In this document: piece by piece, positions 15,787 to 23,819 of the stretch
How positions within the stretch are numbered: the stretch's first letter is position 1
Layout: every line of letters starts with the position of its first letter
NCBI GenBank assembly: GCA_900112915.1
Contig: FONK01000001.1
Location: forward strand, 62,001-126,000
Source of the DNA: Peptostreptococcaceae bacterium pGA-8
GTDB lineage: Bacteria > Bacillota > Clostridia > Peptostreptococcales > Anaerovoracaceae
Direction: 5' to 3'
DNA: 64,000 nucleotides
Notes under the pieces: model-generated
Told to the model about the DNA's origin: nothing
The model's input: the letters and a program-made list of their open reading frames with translations, nothing else
Databases searched by the model: none
Position numbers and translations under genes: made by a program

Positions 15787-17620
15787 GTATGACGGGCATG
15801 TTCTAATGCTGGGGTGAAAATCCCTAAAGAGCGTAGTTGTCAACGAATCTGATAGCGACTTGCAAGTTTTAGATGGCGACATCTAGGAGAGAAGAAGCAA
15901 TAGCGAAATCGTGGCTTGACGAACAGGAACAGAATATAAGGCGTAAAAGGTGGGCAAGCTAGCCTAAGATAGTAAAGACCCAAAAGACAACCGTAAACCC
16001 AAAGCGTAAATTCTGCAAGTAAACGATGAAAGTATTAGAACTTATCCCGTGAGGTCTCACTAGCGATAAAGTAGTAACAACGAATAGTGAGAAGTCAGCA
16101 GAAGTCATAGTAGGTGGAAACACCGAAGGACTGAACAATTTAAAAGCACAAGCAAAATGTATGTTGCATAACAAATCTGACAGAGAAAGTAGAAGAAACG
16201 TAAATGAAATCAAAATCTCACACCTAAGAAATAAGTTATGCAAGCGGAAAGGAGCAAGTGCACACATGGAAGATAAAATAATAAGTCAAATCCTAAACTC
16301 AGAAAACATGCACCAAGCCAAACTAAAAGTCATCTACAACAAAGGAGCGGCTGGAACAGATGGCATAAGAGTAGAAGAAATAGATGAATACATCAAAGAC
16401 AACTGGGCAAGGATAAGACAAGAAATAATCGAAAGACGCTACAAACCACAACCAGTACTCCGAGTAGAAATACCAAAAGCAAATGGAGGAAAAAGAAAAC
16501 TCGGAATACCAACAGTAATGGACAGAATAATCCAACAAGCAATCGTACAAGTACTAACACCGATAATAGACAAAAGATTTTCTGAAACAAGCTATGGCTT
16601 CAGACCAGGAAGAAACTGTCAAATGGCAATAACAAAAAGCCTAGAATATCTAAATGATGGATTCGAATGGGTAGTAGACATAGACCTAGAAAAATTCTTT
16701 GACAAAGTGCCACAAGATAAACTAATGAGCATAGTCCATGAGCATATCAAAGCACCAGACACAGAATCACTAATCAGAAAATACCTAAAAGCGGGAATAA
16801 TGAACAAAGGCATATATGAAAAAAGTGAAATAGGAACACCTCAAGGAGGAAATCTATCACCACTACTAAGCAACATCATGCTAGACAAACTAGACAAAGA
16901 GCTAGAAGCAAGAAAACTTAGATACACAAGATATGCCGACGATTGTTTAATATTTGTAAGAAGTAAAGCAGCAGCAACGAGAGTAATGCACTCCATAACA
17001 AGATTCATAGAAAAGAAACTGGGCTTAAAAGTAAATGCAGAAAAAAGCAAAATAACAAGACCAAGTGGAATAAAATATCTAGGATTTGGCTACTGGAGAG
17101 ACAACAAAGCAAATGAATGGAAAGCAAGAGTCCATGAAACATCATTTAACCGATTCAAAGATAAAATAAAGAAACTAACCACAAGAAAATGGTCGGTATC
17201 TTTAGACTACAGAATTAAAAAGATAAATGAAGTAACAAGAGGCTGGATAAACTACTTTAAAATAGCAAGCATGAAAAACAAACTAAAAAGATTCAGCGAG
17301 CATCTAAGAACCAGACTCAGAATAATCTGTTGGAAAATGTGGAAAGTACCAAAGAAAAGACAATGGGCGTTAAGAAAAATGGGAATAGTAAAAGACCTAG
17401 CAAGATTAACATCCTACTGTGGAAATAGGTACTATTTTGTAGCAACAAAAACCTGCTTAGTAAGAGCAATCACAAAGGAAAGATTAAGCAAAACAGGCTT
17501 AATTGACCCTTATGATTACTATATAAGCAGGACATGTGTAAATTAAATTGAACCGCCGTATGCCGAACGGCACGTACGGTGGTGTGAAAGGGACTAGAAA
17601 ATTAGTCCCTATTCGATTAC
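15787..17620 (+). mobile_element. Group II intron with maturase, between TerL and portal
   Basis: The 5' end is taken as GTATG at 15787, a variant of the usual GTGYG, followed by GGGGTGAAAATCCC typical of domain I. The open reading frame sits in domain IV. Domain V is clear at 17550-17586: it has CCGCCGTA and TACGGTGG arms and the GCCGAACGGC tetraloop hairpin. Domain VI (GGGACTA/TAGTCCC, 17590-17609) is followed by ATTCGATTAC. The 3' end near 17620 leaves the portal ribosome site TAGGAGG intact, so the intron is intergenic and should do little harm. The exact ends are accurate to a few bases. Confidence 0.85.
16266..17546 (+). CDS. ltrA-like: Group II intron reverse transcriptase/maturase
   Basis: A 426-residue intron protein. 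The reverse transcriptase part begins N-K-G-A-A-G-T-D-G near residue 25 and includes S-Y-G-F-R-P-G-R, G-T-P-Q-G-G and the catalytic Y-A-D-D near residue 215. The maturase domain X shows R-G-W-I-N-Y-F near residue 330. The protein ends at the short R-L-S-K-T-G-L-I-D-P-Y-D-Y-Y region without an HNH endonuclease domain, as in class C/D/E introns. ATG 16266 has GGAAAGGAG upstream and gives the normal M-x6-N-S-E-N-M-x-Q-A beginning; the longer frame from 16161 is intron RNA sequence. Confidence 0.9.
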   Translation: MEDKIISQILNSENMHQAKLKVIYNKGAAGTDGIRVEEIDEYIKDNWARIRQEIIERRYKPQPVLRVEIPKANGGKRKLGIPTVMDRIIQQAIVQVLTPIIDKRFSETSYGFRPGRNCQMAITKSLEYLNDGFEWVVDIDLEKFFDKVPQDKLMSIVHEHIKAPDTESLIRKYLKAGIMNKGIYEKSEIGTPQGGNLSPLLSNIMLDKLDKELEARKLRYTRYADDCLIFVRSKAAATRVMHSITRFIEKKLGLKVNAEKSKITRPSGIKYLGFGYWRDNKANEWKARVHETSFNRFKDKIKKLTTRKWSVSLDYRIKKINEVTRGWINYFKIASMKNKLKRFSEHLRTRLRIICWKMWKVPKKRQWALRKMGIVKDLARLTSYCGNRYYFVATKTCLVRAITKERLSKTGLIDPYDYYISRTCVN

Positions 17621-17641
17621 AGAAATTTAGGAGGAATGTGT

Positions 17642-18967
17642 ATGGGCGTATTAAGTGGCCTATTTAAGAGTAGGGATAAGCCTACAAATAGAACAAATGG
17701 TTCATCATATAGCTTTTTGATGGGTGGCTCATCATCTGGAAAAAGGGTGAATGAAAGGTCTGCCATGCAGATGACAGCGGTATATAGCTGCGTAAGAATT
17801 CTATCTGAGGCAGTTGCAAGTTTGCCACTTCATGTGTATGAAAGAATCGATATAGGGACAGAAAAAGCTATAGCACACCCGTTATATAAGGTACTACACG
17901 ATGAACCGAATCCTGAAATGACAAGTTTTGTCTTTAGGGAAACCATGATGACGCATTTACTTCTTTGGGGTAATGCCTATGCTCAGATTATTAGAAACGG
18001 TAAGGGTGAAGTCTTAGGACTTTATCCGCTTATGCCGGACAGGATGAAGGTAGATAGAGATGATAAAGGTCAAATTTACTATGAATACTTTGTCAGTGAT
18101 TCTGATGCAGGAACAGAAAAACAAGGAAGAGTAAGACTAAATCAATCTGATGTTCTTCATATTCCAGGACTTGGCTTTGATGGACTTGTTGGCTATTCAC
18201 CAATTGCAATGGCTAAAAATGCTATAGGTATGGCAATTGCGACAGAAGAATATGGAGCTAAGTTCTTTGCTAATGGAGCAACTCCAAGTGGTATTTTAGA
18301 ATATCCGGGAACAGTAAAGGATCCTGAAGGCATGAGGGAAAGCTGGTCAAAAGGATTCTCTGGAGGAAACAGTCATAAAATAGCGATTTTGGAAGAAGGA
18401 ATGAAGTATACACCTATTTCGATTTCTCCAAATGAAGCACAGTTTTTAGAAACAAGAAAATTTCAAATCAATGAGATAGCTCGAATTTTTAGAGTCCCAC
18501 CACACATGGTAGGTGATCTTGAGAAGTCGAGCTTTTCTAATATTGAGCAGCAATCCCTAGAATTTGTAAAGTACACTCTTGATCCTTGGGTAGCAAGATG
18601 GGAACAGGCAATTGTTCGTAGGCTTTTTACTGAAGAAGAAAAGAAGAAGTACTATGTCAAATTCAATCTGGATGGACTTTTAAGAGGTGATTATCAATCT
18701 AGAATGAATGGCTATGCTATCGGCAGACAAAACGGATGGATGTCTGCCAATGATATTAGAGAATTAGAAAACCTAGACCGTATTCCAAGTGAAGATGGAG
18801 GTGACCTATATCTCATAAATGGAAATATGCTCCCACTAAATCGTGCAGGAGCATTTGCAGGTGAAGATGGAAAGGAGGAAGAACCGAATGAAGAAGTTTT
18901 GGAAGTGGAAGAATCAAGTAGTAAATCAAGGAGAAACAGAAACGACAGAACGCATCCTATTCCTTAA
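17642..18967 (+). CDS. Phage portal protein (HK97 family)
   Basis: A 441-residue portal. Diagnostic stretches are A-V-Y-S-C-V-R-I-L-S-E-A-V-A near residue 47, L-L-W-G-N-A-Y-A-Q-I, V-L-H-I-P-G-L-G-F-D-G-L and R-I-F-R-V-P-P-H-M near residue 285. Twelve copies form the ring through which DNA enters the head. ATG 17642 lies seven bases after AGGAGG; the ATG at 17636 overlaps the ribosome site. The C-terminus is acidic and Ser-rich and overlaps the protease gene. The ribosome site is only a few bases after the group II intron. Confidence 0.92.
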   Translation: MGVLSGLFKSRDKPTNRTNGSSYSFLMGGSSSGKRVNERSAMQMTAVYSCVRILSEAVASLPLHVYERIDIGTEKAIAHPLYKVLHDEPNPEMTSFVFRETMMTHLLLWGNAYAQIIRNGKGEVLGLYPLMPDRMKVDRDDKGQIYYEYFVSDSDAGTEKQGRVRLNQSDVLHIPGLGFDGLVGYSPIAMAKNAIGMAIATEEYGAKFFANGATPSGILEYPGTVKDPEGMRESWSKGFSGGNSHKIAILEEGMKYTPISISPNEAQFLETRKFQINEIARIFRVPPHMVGDLEKSSFSNIEQQSLEFVKYTLDPWVARWEQAIVRRLFTEEEKKKYYVKFNLDGLLRGDYQSRMNGYAIGRQNGWMSANDIRELENLDRIPSEDGGDLYLINGNMLPLNRAGAFAGEDGKEEEPNEEVLEVEESSSKSRRNRNDRTHPIP

Positions 18968-19625
18968 TGGAACGATAGCTGAAGAATCGTGGTTTGATGA
19001 TGATGTGACACCACAGCTTTTTAAAGAGGAGTTAAATCAGGGGAATGGAAACATTACCGTTTGGATTAACTCGCCAGGAGGTGACTGCGTGGCAGCAGCC
19101 CAAATCTACAATATGCTAATCGACTATAAAGGAGATGTCACAGTAAAGATTGATGGCATAGCAGCAAGTGCTGCATCAGTTATTGCGATGGCAGGTACGA
19201 AAGTGCTGATGAGTCCAGTATCAATGCTTATGATCCATAATCCTATGACCATAGCTTTTGGAAATAAGGGTGAGATGGAAAAAGCAATCTCCATGCTAGA
19301 TGAAGTGAAAGAATCCATCATCAATGCTTATGAAATTAAGACTGGAATGTCTAGAGCAAAATTATCCCATCTAATGGATTCAGAGACTTGGATGGATGCA
19401 CATAAAGCGGTAGAGCTTGGCTTTGCAGATGACATTCTAAAGCGAAGTGATACCACTGATATAGAAGTACCACAAGTTTCCATGATGTATTCAAAAGCAC
19501 AGGTTGTAAATTCACTGATGGATAAGATTGCTTCTAAATGCAAGATAGAAAACAAAGAAACTAATACAGGTGTTAAGGCGGACGAATTAATGGACCGTCT
19601 TTTTTTAATGAAAAATTGGAGGTAA
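18888..19625 (+). CDS. Prohead protease, ClpP type
   Basis: A 245-residue head maturation protease of the ClpP/S49 class. The catalytic Ser lies in A-A-S-A-A-S-V-I-A-M-A-G, the His in L-M-I-H-N-P and the Asp in the E-T-W-M-D-A-H-K-A segment. It should remove the N-terminal scaffold of the capsid protein encoded next. ATG 18888, with AAAGGAGG upstream, lies inside the end of the portal gene in another frame. The C-terminal 40 residues are a charged tail and overlap the capsid leader. Confidence 0.9.
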   Translation: MKKFWKWKNQVVNQGETETTERILFLNGTIAEESWFDDDVTPQLFKEELNQGNGNITVWINSPGGDCVAAAQIYNMLIDYKGDVTVKIDGIAASAASVIAMAGTKVLMSPVSMLMIHNPMTIAFGNKGEMEKAISMLDEVKESIINAYEIKTGMSRAKLSHLMDSETWMDAHKAVELGFADDILKRSDTTDIEVPQVSMMYSKAQVVNSLMDKIASKCKIENKETNTGVKADELMDRLFLMKNWR

Positions 19626-19630
19626 TTACA

Positions 19631-20824
19631 ATGAGTAAGATTTTAGAAATGATTGAAAAACGTAATAAGGCTTGGGAGGGTGCGAAAGCATTCCTTGATA
19701 GCAAGAGAGATAAAGACGGCCTTATTTCTGAAGAAGATGCTTTAAGCTATGATGAAATGGAAAAGAAAGTCCATAACTACAGCTTAGAAATTGAGCGTCT
19801 ACAGAAGATTGAGGAGATGGATAAAGAACTATCTAAGCCTCTGTCTGATGCTATCGTAACAAAACCAATGAAAGTGGATGATAATCCGGAGAAAAAGGGA
19901 AGAGCATCCGATGAATACAGAAGGGATATGCTTAAGGCAATCAGAAGTAACTTTAAGCAGGTTACAAACCTTTTGCAGGAAGGAGTGGACACTGATGGAG
20001 GATATCTTGTTCCGGAGGAATATGATAAGAGACTGATTGATGTATTAACGGAAAATAACATCATGAGAACTCTTGGAACAAAGATTACCACATCCGGACT
20101 TCATAGAATTACGGTGACTGCAACAAAACCTGCAGCACTTTGGGTTGAAGAAGGGGGCAAGATTCCATTTGACGATGCAACATTCGGTCAGATTACCATT
20201 GATGCCTTTAAACTTGCTGTGGGAATTAAGATTACAAATGAACTTTTATATGACAGTATGTTCCCACTTGAAAATTATATTATTGAGCAGTTTGGTAAGG
20301 CAATCGGTAATGCCGAGGAAGATGCGTTTCTTAATGGCGATGGAAAGAAAAAGCCACTTGGAATTTTCCATAAAGATGGTGGTGCAATTAGTGATGTAAC
20401 AACAGCAGGAGCAACTATTTCATCTGACGATATTATCAGTCTCGTGTATGCACTTGGAAGACCATATCGTCAAAAGGCTAAATTTATTATGAATGACCAG
20501 ACCATTGCCATCATTAGAAAACTGAAAGATGGTAACGGAAACTATATGTGGCAGCCTTCCATTAAAGAAGGAGAACCGGATAGACTGCTTGGTTATCCTA
20601 TTTTCACATCAGCGTATGCACCTCTTGTAGAAGCGGGAAAACCTGCCATTGCATTCGGTGATTTTTCTTATTACAACATTGCAGACAGAGGAACAAGGTC
20701 TATGCAGGAACTTACGGAGCTTTATGCTGAAACAGATACGACAGGCTTTATTGCAAAGGAAAGAGTGGATGGAAAACTGATTCTTCCTGAGGCGGTTCAT
20801 CTTTTAACTATTAAAGCAAAATAA
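19631..20824 (+). CDS. Major capsid protein (HK97 fold)
   Basis: A 397-residue capsid precursor. Residues 1-100 form the delta (scaffold) domain, rich in Lys/Glu and coiled coil, likely removed by the upstream protease. The mature part starts around G-V-D-T-D-G-G-Y-L-V-P-E-E near residue 119, the typical HK97-type beginning. Later landmarks are A-A-L-W-V-E-E-G-G, D-A-F-L-N-G-D-G and G-Y-P-I-F-T-S near residue 325. GGAGG stands before ATG 19631. With portal and protease it forms the standard head cassette. Confidence 0.93.
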   Translation: MSKILEMIEKRNKAWEGAKAFLDSKRDKDGLISEEDALSYDEMEKKVHNYSLEIERLQKIEEMDKELSKPLSDAIVTKPMKVDDNPEKKGRASDEYRRDMLKAIRSNFKQVTNLLQEGVDTDGGYLVPEEYDKRLIDVLTENNIMRTLGTKITTSGLHRITVTATKPAALWVEEGGKIPFDDATFGQITIDAFKLAVGIKITNELLYDSMFPLENYIIEQFGKAIGNAEEDAFLNGDGKKKPLGIFHKDGGAISDVTTAGATISSDDIISLVYALGRPYRQKAKFIMNDQTIAIIRKLKDGNGNYMWQPSIKEGEPDRLLGYPIFTSAYAPLVEAGKPAIAFGDFSYYNIADRGTRSMQELTELYAETDTTGFIAKERVDGKLILPEAVHLLTIKAK

Positions 20825-20842
20825 AGGAAGGGGGTGCTAGTT

Positions 20843-21121
20843 ATGGTTGTAAGTCTTGATGAAATGAAAAACTATCTGAGGGTGGACACAAGTGAAGATG
20901 ATGACTTAATTAGCGCCCTTATAAAGTCTTCTGAGAAGATGTGCCTTGCAATTGCAAGAAAAGAGGAAGATGAAATCATTATTGAAAATTTTGAAGAATA
21001 CAAGGTGGCAGTGCTATATGCTGCCGCCTATCTTTATGAACATAGAGAAGAGGCAGACCATCATGAGCTAACGATTACACTTAGATCCATGCTATTTGGA
21101 GTAAGAAAGGCGGAATTTTAA
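20843..21121 (+). CDS. Head-tail connector (gp6-like)
   Basis: A 92-residue helical protein of the HK97 gp6/Phage_gp6 connector family. It begins V-S-L-D-E-M-K-N-Y-L-R-V-D, followed by D-D-D-L-I-S-A-L-I, the typical start. It forms the ring below the portal. ATG 20843 has AGGAAGGGGG upstream; the GTG at 20834 lies within it. The stop shares bases with the next ATG (TAATG). Confidence 0.85.
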   Translation: MVVSLDEMKNYLRVDTSEDDDLISALIKSSEKMCLAIARKEEDEIIIENFEEYKVAVLYAAAYLYEHREEADHHELTITLRSMLFGVRKAEF

Positions 21122-21453
21122 TGAAGATATCACTACTAAATGAACGCATTGAACTTCAAAAAAGCTCGGTAGAAGTAGATAACATTGGAAATCACAAAAA
21201 TGTGTGGAGTAAGTATTATTCCTGCTATGCAACTATCAGCTGTGAAAGCCCAAAGGAAGAAACAAGCAGTGGTGCTATATGGGATGAAAGCAAGATTGAC
21301 TTTACCATTCGCTATAGTAAGGAAGTATCGGTCTTATCTTCCGTTGGTTATAGAGTTATTTTTCATAATTACATTTATGAAATTGATGGCATAGACCATA
21401 TGAATTACAAGAAGAAGAGTATAAAACTTCACTGCAGGAGAGTGGAAAGATGA
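21121..21453 (+). CDS. Head-tail joining protein (SPP1 gp16-like)
   Basis: A 110-residue protein of the phage head-tail adaptor family. It starts M-K-I-S-L-L-N-E-R-I-E-L-Q and contains V-W-S-K-Y-Y-S-C-Y-A-T-I and I-D-F-T-I-R-Y-S, a beta-barrel pattern. It closes the DNA-filled head and joins the tail. The start overlaps the connector stop by one base, and the next gene overlaps its own stop by four bases. Confidence 0.85.
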   Translation: MKISLLNERIELQKSSVEVDNIGNHKNVWSKYYSCYATISCESPKEETSSGAIWDESKIDFTIRYSKEVSVLSSVGYRVIFHNYIYEIDGIDHMNYKKKSIKLHCRRVER

Positions 21454-21830
21454 GTAAGGTAAAAATTGACAGTCTTTCATCTGAAGTGATGAAGGAACTT
21501 GAAAAATATGCTGATGTTACAACTGAAAATGTGAAAAAAGCAGTTCAAAAAGCCGGAAAGACAGTGCGTGATGAAATAAGTGCGAATGCTCCAAGTGATA
21601 CAGGTAAGTATTCTGAAAGCTGGACTGTGAAAACTGTGAGAGAAACATCCAGTAGTCTAGAACTTGTAGTTCATTCAAGAAACAAATATCAGCTTACCCA
21701 CCTTCTTGAATTTGGTCATGCAAAGCGTGGTGGAGGAAGAGTATCTGCAAGACCACATATAGCAAATGCTGAAGAAAAGGCAATAAAGGTATTTGAAGAA
21801 GAGATAAAGGAGGCTATTTCCAATGGATAG
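21450..21830 (+). CDS. HK97 gp10-like tail completion protein
   Basis: A 126-residue basic protein. A-P-S-D-T-G-K-Y-x-x-S-W near residue 50 and L-L-E-F-G-H-A-K-R-G-G-G-R-V near residue 90 are hallmarks of the HK97 gp10/minor tail family. It works at the head-tail junction. It overlaps the joining protein by four bases and the next gene by eight, fitting tight translational coupling in the head-tail operon. Confidence 0.85.
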   Translation: MSKVKIDSLSSEVMKELEKYADVTTENVKKAVQKAGKTVRDEISANAPSDTGKYSESWTVKTVRETSSSLELVVHSRNKYQLTHLLEFGHAKRGGGRVSARPHIANAEEKAIKVFEEEIKEAISNG

Positions 21831-22155
21831 GTTACTAGAAATTATAAAGCATATAGGACTTCCAAATGCATATCATCACTTTGCAGAAGGGGAATCACCA
21901 GAGCCGCCTTTTCTTATTTATCTACTGCCAGCAAGTGATAATTTTTCAGCAGACGGAAGAGTGTATTTTAAAGCAAATGAAGTTCATATTGAAGTCTATA
22001 CAGATTACAAAAATCTAGAGATAGAAAAGAAGGTAGAAGTCGTACTTGATGAGTACGGCATTTTTTATAACAAAACAGAAGTTTATATAGAGTCAGAAAA
22101 ACTCTACGAAGTCTTATATATTTTTGAAATGGAGGAAGAAAATCATGGGAAATAA
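21823..22155 (+). CDS. Tail terminator-like protein
   Basis: A 110-residue protein in the position of the tail terminator. The pattern P-E-P-P-F-L-I-Y-L-L, followed by a K-A-N-E-V-H-I-E-V-Y-T-D strand and an E-x-x-V-E-x-V-L-D-E helix, matches the small family between gp10 and the major tail protein in Firmicute siphophages. It would cap the tail tube at its final length. AAGGAGG precedes ATG 21823. The tail tube gene begins before its stop. Confidence 0.7.
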   Translation: MDRLLEIIKHIGLPNAYHHFAEGESPEPPFLIYLLPASDNFSADGRVYFKANEVHIEVYTDYKNLEIEKKVEVVLDEYGIFYNKTEVYIESEKLYEVLYIFEMEEENHGK

Positions 22156-22735
22156 AGTGAAATATAACCTTAAAAATGTTCATGCAGCAAAACTTAAAAA
22201 ATCAAGCGAAGGGACATTTTCTTATGAAAATCCTAAAGCAATCCCAGGGGCGGTAAGTATCAGCCTTGAAGCCGAAGGAGAATCCAGTCCTTTTTATGCA
22301 GATGGTATTGTATATTTTAGGTCTACTGCCAATAACGGATATAGCGGTGATCTTGAGATTGCACTGATACCTGAATGGTTTAGAACGGAAATTTTAAAGG
22401 AAGAGCTTGATAAAAACGGAGTACTTGTAGAAAAGGCAAATGTATCAGAAACAGAAAAGTTTGCACTCTTATTTGAATTTGACGGTGATATCAATGCAAT
22501 TAGGCACGTCCTATATAATTGCTCCGCATCTCGTCCGTCCATTGAATCTGAAACAAAGGAAGATACGATTGAACCTGGAACAGAAACGCTATCACTTACA
22601 GCAGATCCAAGAGAAGATGGACTTGTAAAATCAAGAACTGGAGATACTACATCGGCTGATACCTATGCTAATTGGTATAAGAGCGTTTATATTCCACAGG
22701 CTAATTCTGAAACACCAAAGCCAGCAGGAAAATAA
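22145..22735 (+). CDS. Major tail protein
   Basis: A 196-residue tail tube subunit. It starts with K-V-K-Y-N-L-K-N-V-H-A-A-K, typical of the clostridial phage family, and has alternating beta strands (A-V-S-I-S-L-E-A-E-G, Y-S-G-D-L-E-I-A-L-I-P). The C-terminus T-Y-A-N-W-Y-K-S-V-Y-I-P is conserved. Copies stack around the tape measure. ATG 22145 with GGAGGAAG is chosen over 22124. Confidence 0.85.
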   Translation: MGNKVKYNLKNVHAAKLKKSSEGTFSYENPKAIPGAVSISLEAEGESSPFYADGIVYFRSTANNGYSGDLEIALIPEWFRTEILKEELDKNGVLVEKANVSETEKFALLFEFDGDINAIRHVLYNCSASRPSIESETKEDTIEPGTETLSLTADPREDGLVKSRTGDTTSADTYANWYKSVYIPQANSETPKPAGK

Positions 22736-22746
22736 GGAGGGGAAAT

Positions 22747-23112
22747 ATGCTTGAGAAAACAGTAAAAGTAGGAGAGGCTGATGTAAAGTTTCGTTCATCT
22801 GCTACAATCCCTAGACTGTATAGAATTAAATTTAAAAGAGATATTTTCAAAGACCTCTCAAAGCTGGAGAAAACATTCAAGGCCAATGAAGGGTCTTTTG
22901 AAATTGATGACCTTGAGATATTTGAAAATGTAGCCTACATCATGGCTTACCATGCAGATAGAAGTATTCCAGGAAACATTGATGATTGGCTCGACCAGTT
23001 TGAAATGTTTTCTATTTACGAGATTCTGCCAGAAATTCTTGAGCTTTGGGGAGCAAACCTTGAAACGGAAGTTCAGTCTAAAAAAAACTTCCAAAAAGTA
23101 GCAGGGAAATGA
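22747..23112 (+). CDS. Tail assembly chaperone, G-like
   Basis: A 121-residue chaperone-position protein with S-S-A-T-I-P-R-L-Y-R-I-K-F near the start and helical Y-I-M-A-Y-H-A-D. The gene lies between tail tube and tape measure, where lambda has G. Near its 3' end A-AAA-AAC (23082-23088) is a classical -1 slippery heptamer, preceded by GGAAG at 23067. A slip there enters the frame of the next small gene with no stop between, giving a predicted 175-residue GT-like fusion. Both products would guide tape measure and tube assembly. Confidence 0.85.
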   Translation: MLEKTVKVGEADVKFRSSATIPRLYRIKFKRDIFKDLSKLEKTFKANEGSFEIDDLEIFENVAYIMAYHADRSIPGNIDDWLDQFEMFSIYEILPEILELWGANLETEVQSKKNFQKVAGK

Positions 23113-23273
23113 CAACAGCCCTATTTCTACTAAGATGCGTGGAAATAGGGATAAGCGTTTCAGAACTTGATTTACTTACAATTGGAATGGTACTAGATAT
23201 TTGGACTGAAAAAGCAAATGATGGTGTGAAATATAGCAAGGTAGCAGGTCAAGCTGAGTTTGATAAATTCTAA
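23109..23273 (+). CDS. Tail assembly chaperone, T-like part (frameshift partner)
   Basis: A 54-residue frame beginning at an ATG that overlaps the TGA of the G-like gene. It lies in the -1 frame relative to G and is open back beyond the slippery site, so it can be made as the C-terminal part of a G-T fusion. L-F-L-L-R-C-V-E-I-G-I-S and L-D-L-L-T-I-G-M-V-L-D-I-W are typical of this phage position. No separate ribosome site is seen, which favours synthesis by frameshift. The frame ends just before a foreign insert at 23.28 kb. Confidence 0.7.
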   Translation: MTTALFLLRCVEIGISVSELDLLTIGMVLDIWTEKANDGVKYSKVAGQAEFDKF

Positions 23274-23295
23274 TTTAAAGTCTTGAGTATTTTTG

Positions 23296-23310
23296 GTATA
23301 ATGGGGGGGG
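23296..23310 (+). promoter_or_regulatory. Promoter with G8 tract at the transcription start
   Basis: TGGTATAAT is an extended -10 element (-10 at 23297-23302), followed directly by eight G (23303-23310). The G-run would be at the first transcribed bases, where slippage could change start or spacing. It serves the gene at 23354. Confidence 0.5.
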
Positions 23311-23353
23311 TAATAAATAAAAGACAAATTTGAATTTGTGGGAGGTCTTTTGA

Positions 23354-23722
23354 TTGATTGTAGAGGAATTTTTGAAGGCTATATTATCACAGAATGCTGC
23401 AAATTTGAGAAAGTATTTTCACGAGAATGCTCTAATAAAATGGCATTGCACTAATGAGTTGTTTACCGTTGAAGAATATATCAAAGCAAACTGTGAATAT
23501 CCTGGTGATTGGGATGGAGAAATAGAAAGAATCGAAAAAATCGATGATATAATAATCTTTGCTTGTCGTATATTTCCTGTGGATAAAAGTGCATTTTTTC
23601 ATGTCGTAAGTTTCATACAATTAAAAGATGATTTGATATTTAAGATGGATGAATATTGGGCGGATGATGGATTAGCACCGGAATGGCGTCGGAGAATGAA
23701 AATAGGAAAACCTATTCGATAA
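23354..23722 (+). CDS. NTF2-like (SnoaL-type) protein, moron gene in the tail operon
   Basis: A 122-residue NTF2-fold protein: V-E-E-F-L-K-A-I-L, then R-K-Y-F-H-E-N-A near residue 20, E-E-Y-I-K-A-N-C-E-Y-P-G-D-W-D-G in the middle, and M-D-E-Y-W-x-D-D-G near the end. Chromosomal relatives are common in Firmicutes as 'nuclear transport factor 2 family' proteins without known substrate. TTG 23354 lies eight bases after GGGAGG. It has its own promoter and a terminator and interrupts the chaperone-tape measure junction, so it is a moron, a gene expressed from the lysogen. Likely benefit to the host is unknown. Confidence 0.75.
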   Translation: MIVEEFLKAILSQNAANLRKYFHENALIKWHCTNELFTVEEYIKANCEYPGDWDGEIERIEKIDDIIIFACRIFPVDKSAFFHVVSFIQLKDDLIFKMDEYWADDGLAPEWRRRMKIGKPIR

Positions 23723-23757
23723 ATCCCAGTTTGTCGAACTGAATACAACAAATAACT

Positions 23758-23789
23758 AAGACATTTACAAAAAAGTAGATGTCTTTTTT
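23758..23789 (+). terminator. Terminator after the moron gene
   Basis: AAGACAT (23758-23764) pairs with ATGTCTT (23779-23785) and is followed by TTTTTT. The next bases are CATGCCC, the recurrent post-terminator sequence. It would isolate the moron from the tape measure gene. Confidence 0.6.
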
Positions 23790-23819
23790 CATGCCCATTT
23801 TTAGAAAGGAGGGGTTAAA

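Noticed and set aside
23119-23150. 9-bp hairpin (CCCTATTTC/GAAATAGGG) as stimulator of the frameshift
   Set aside because: It begins about 30 bases after the slippery site, further than the usual 5-9 bases. It may be a chance repeat.
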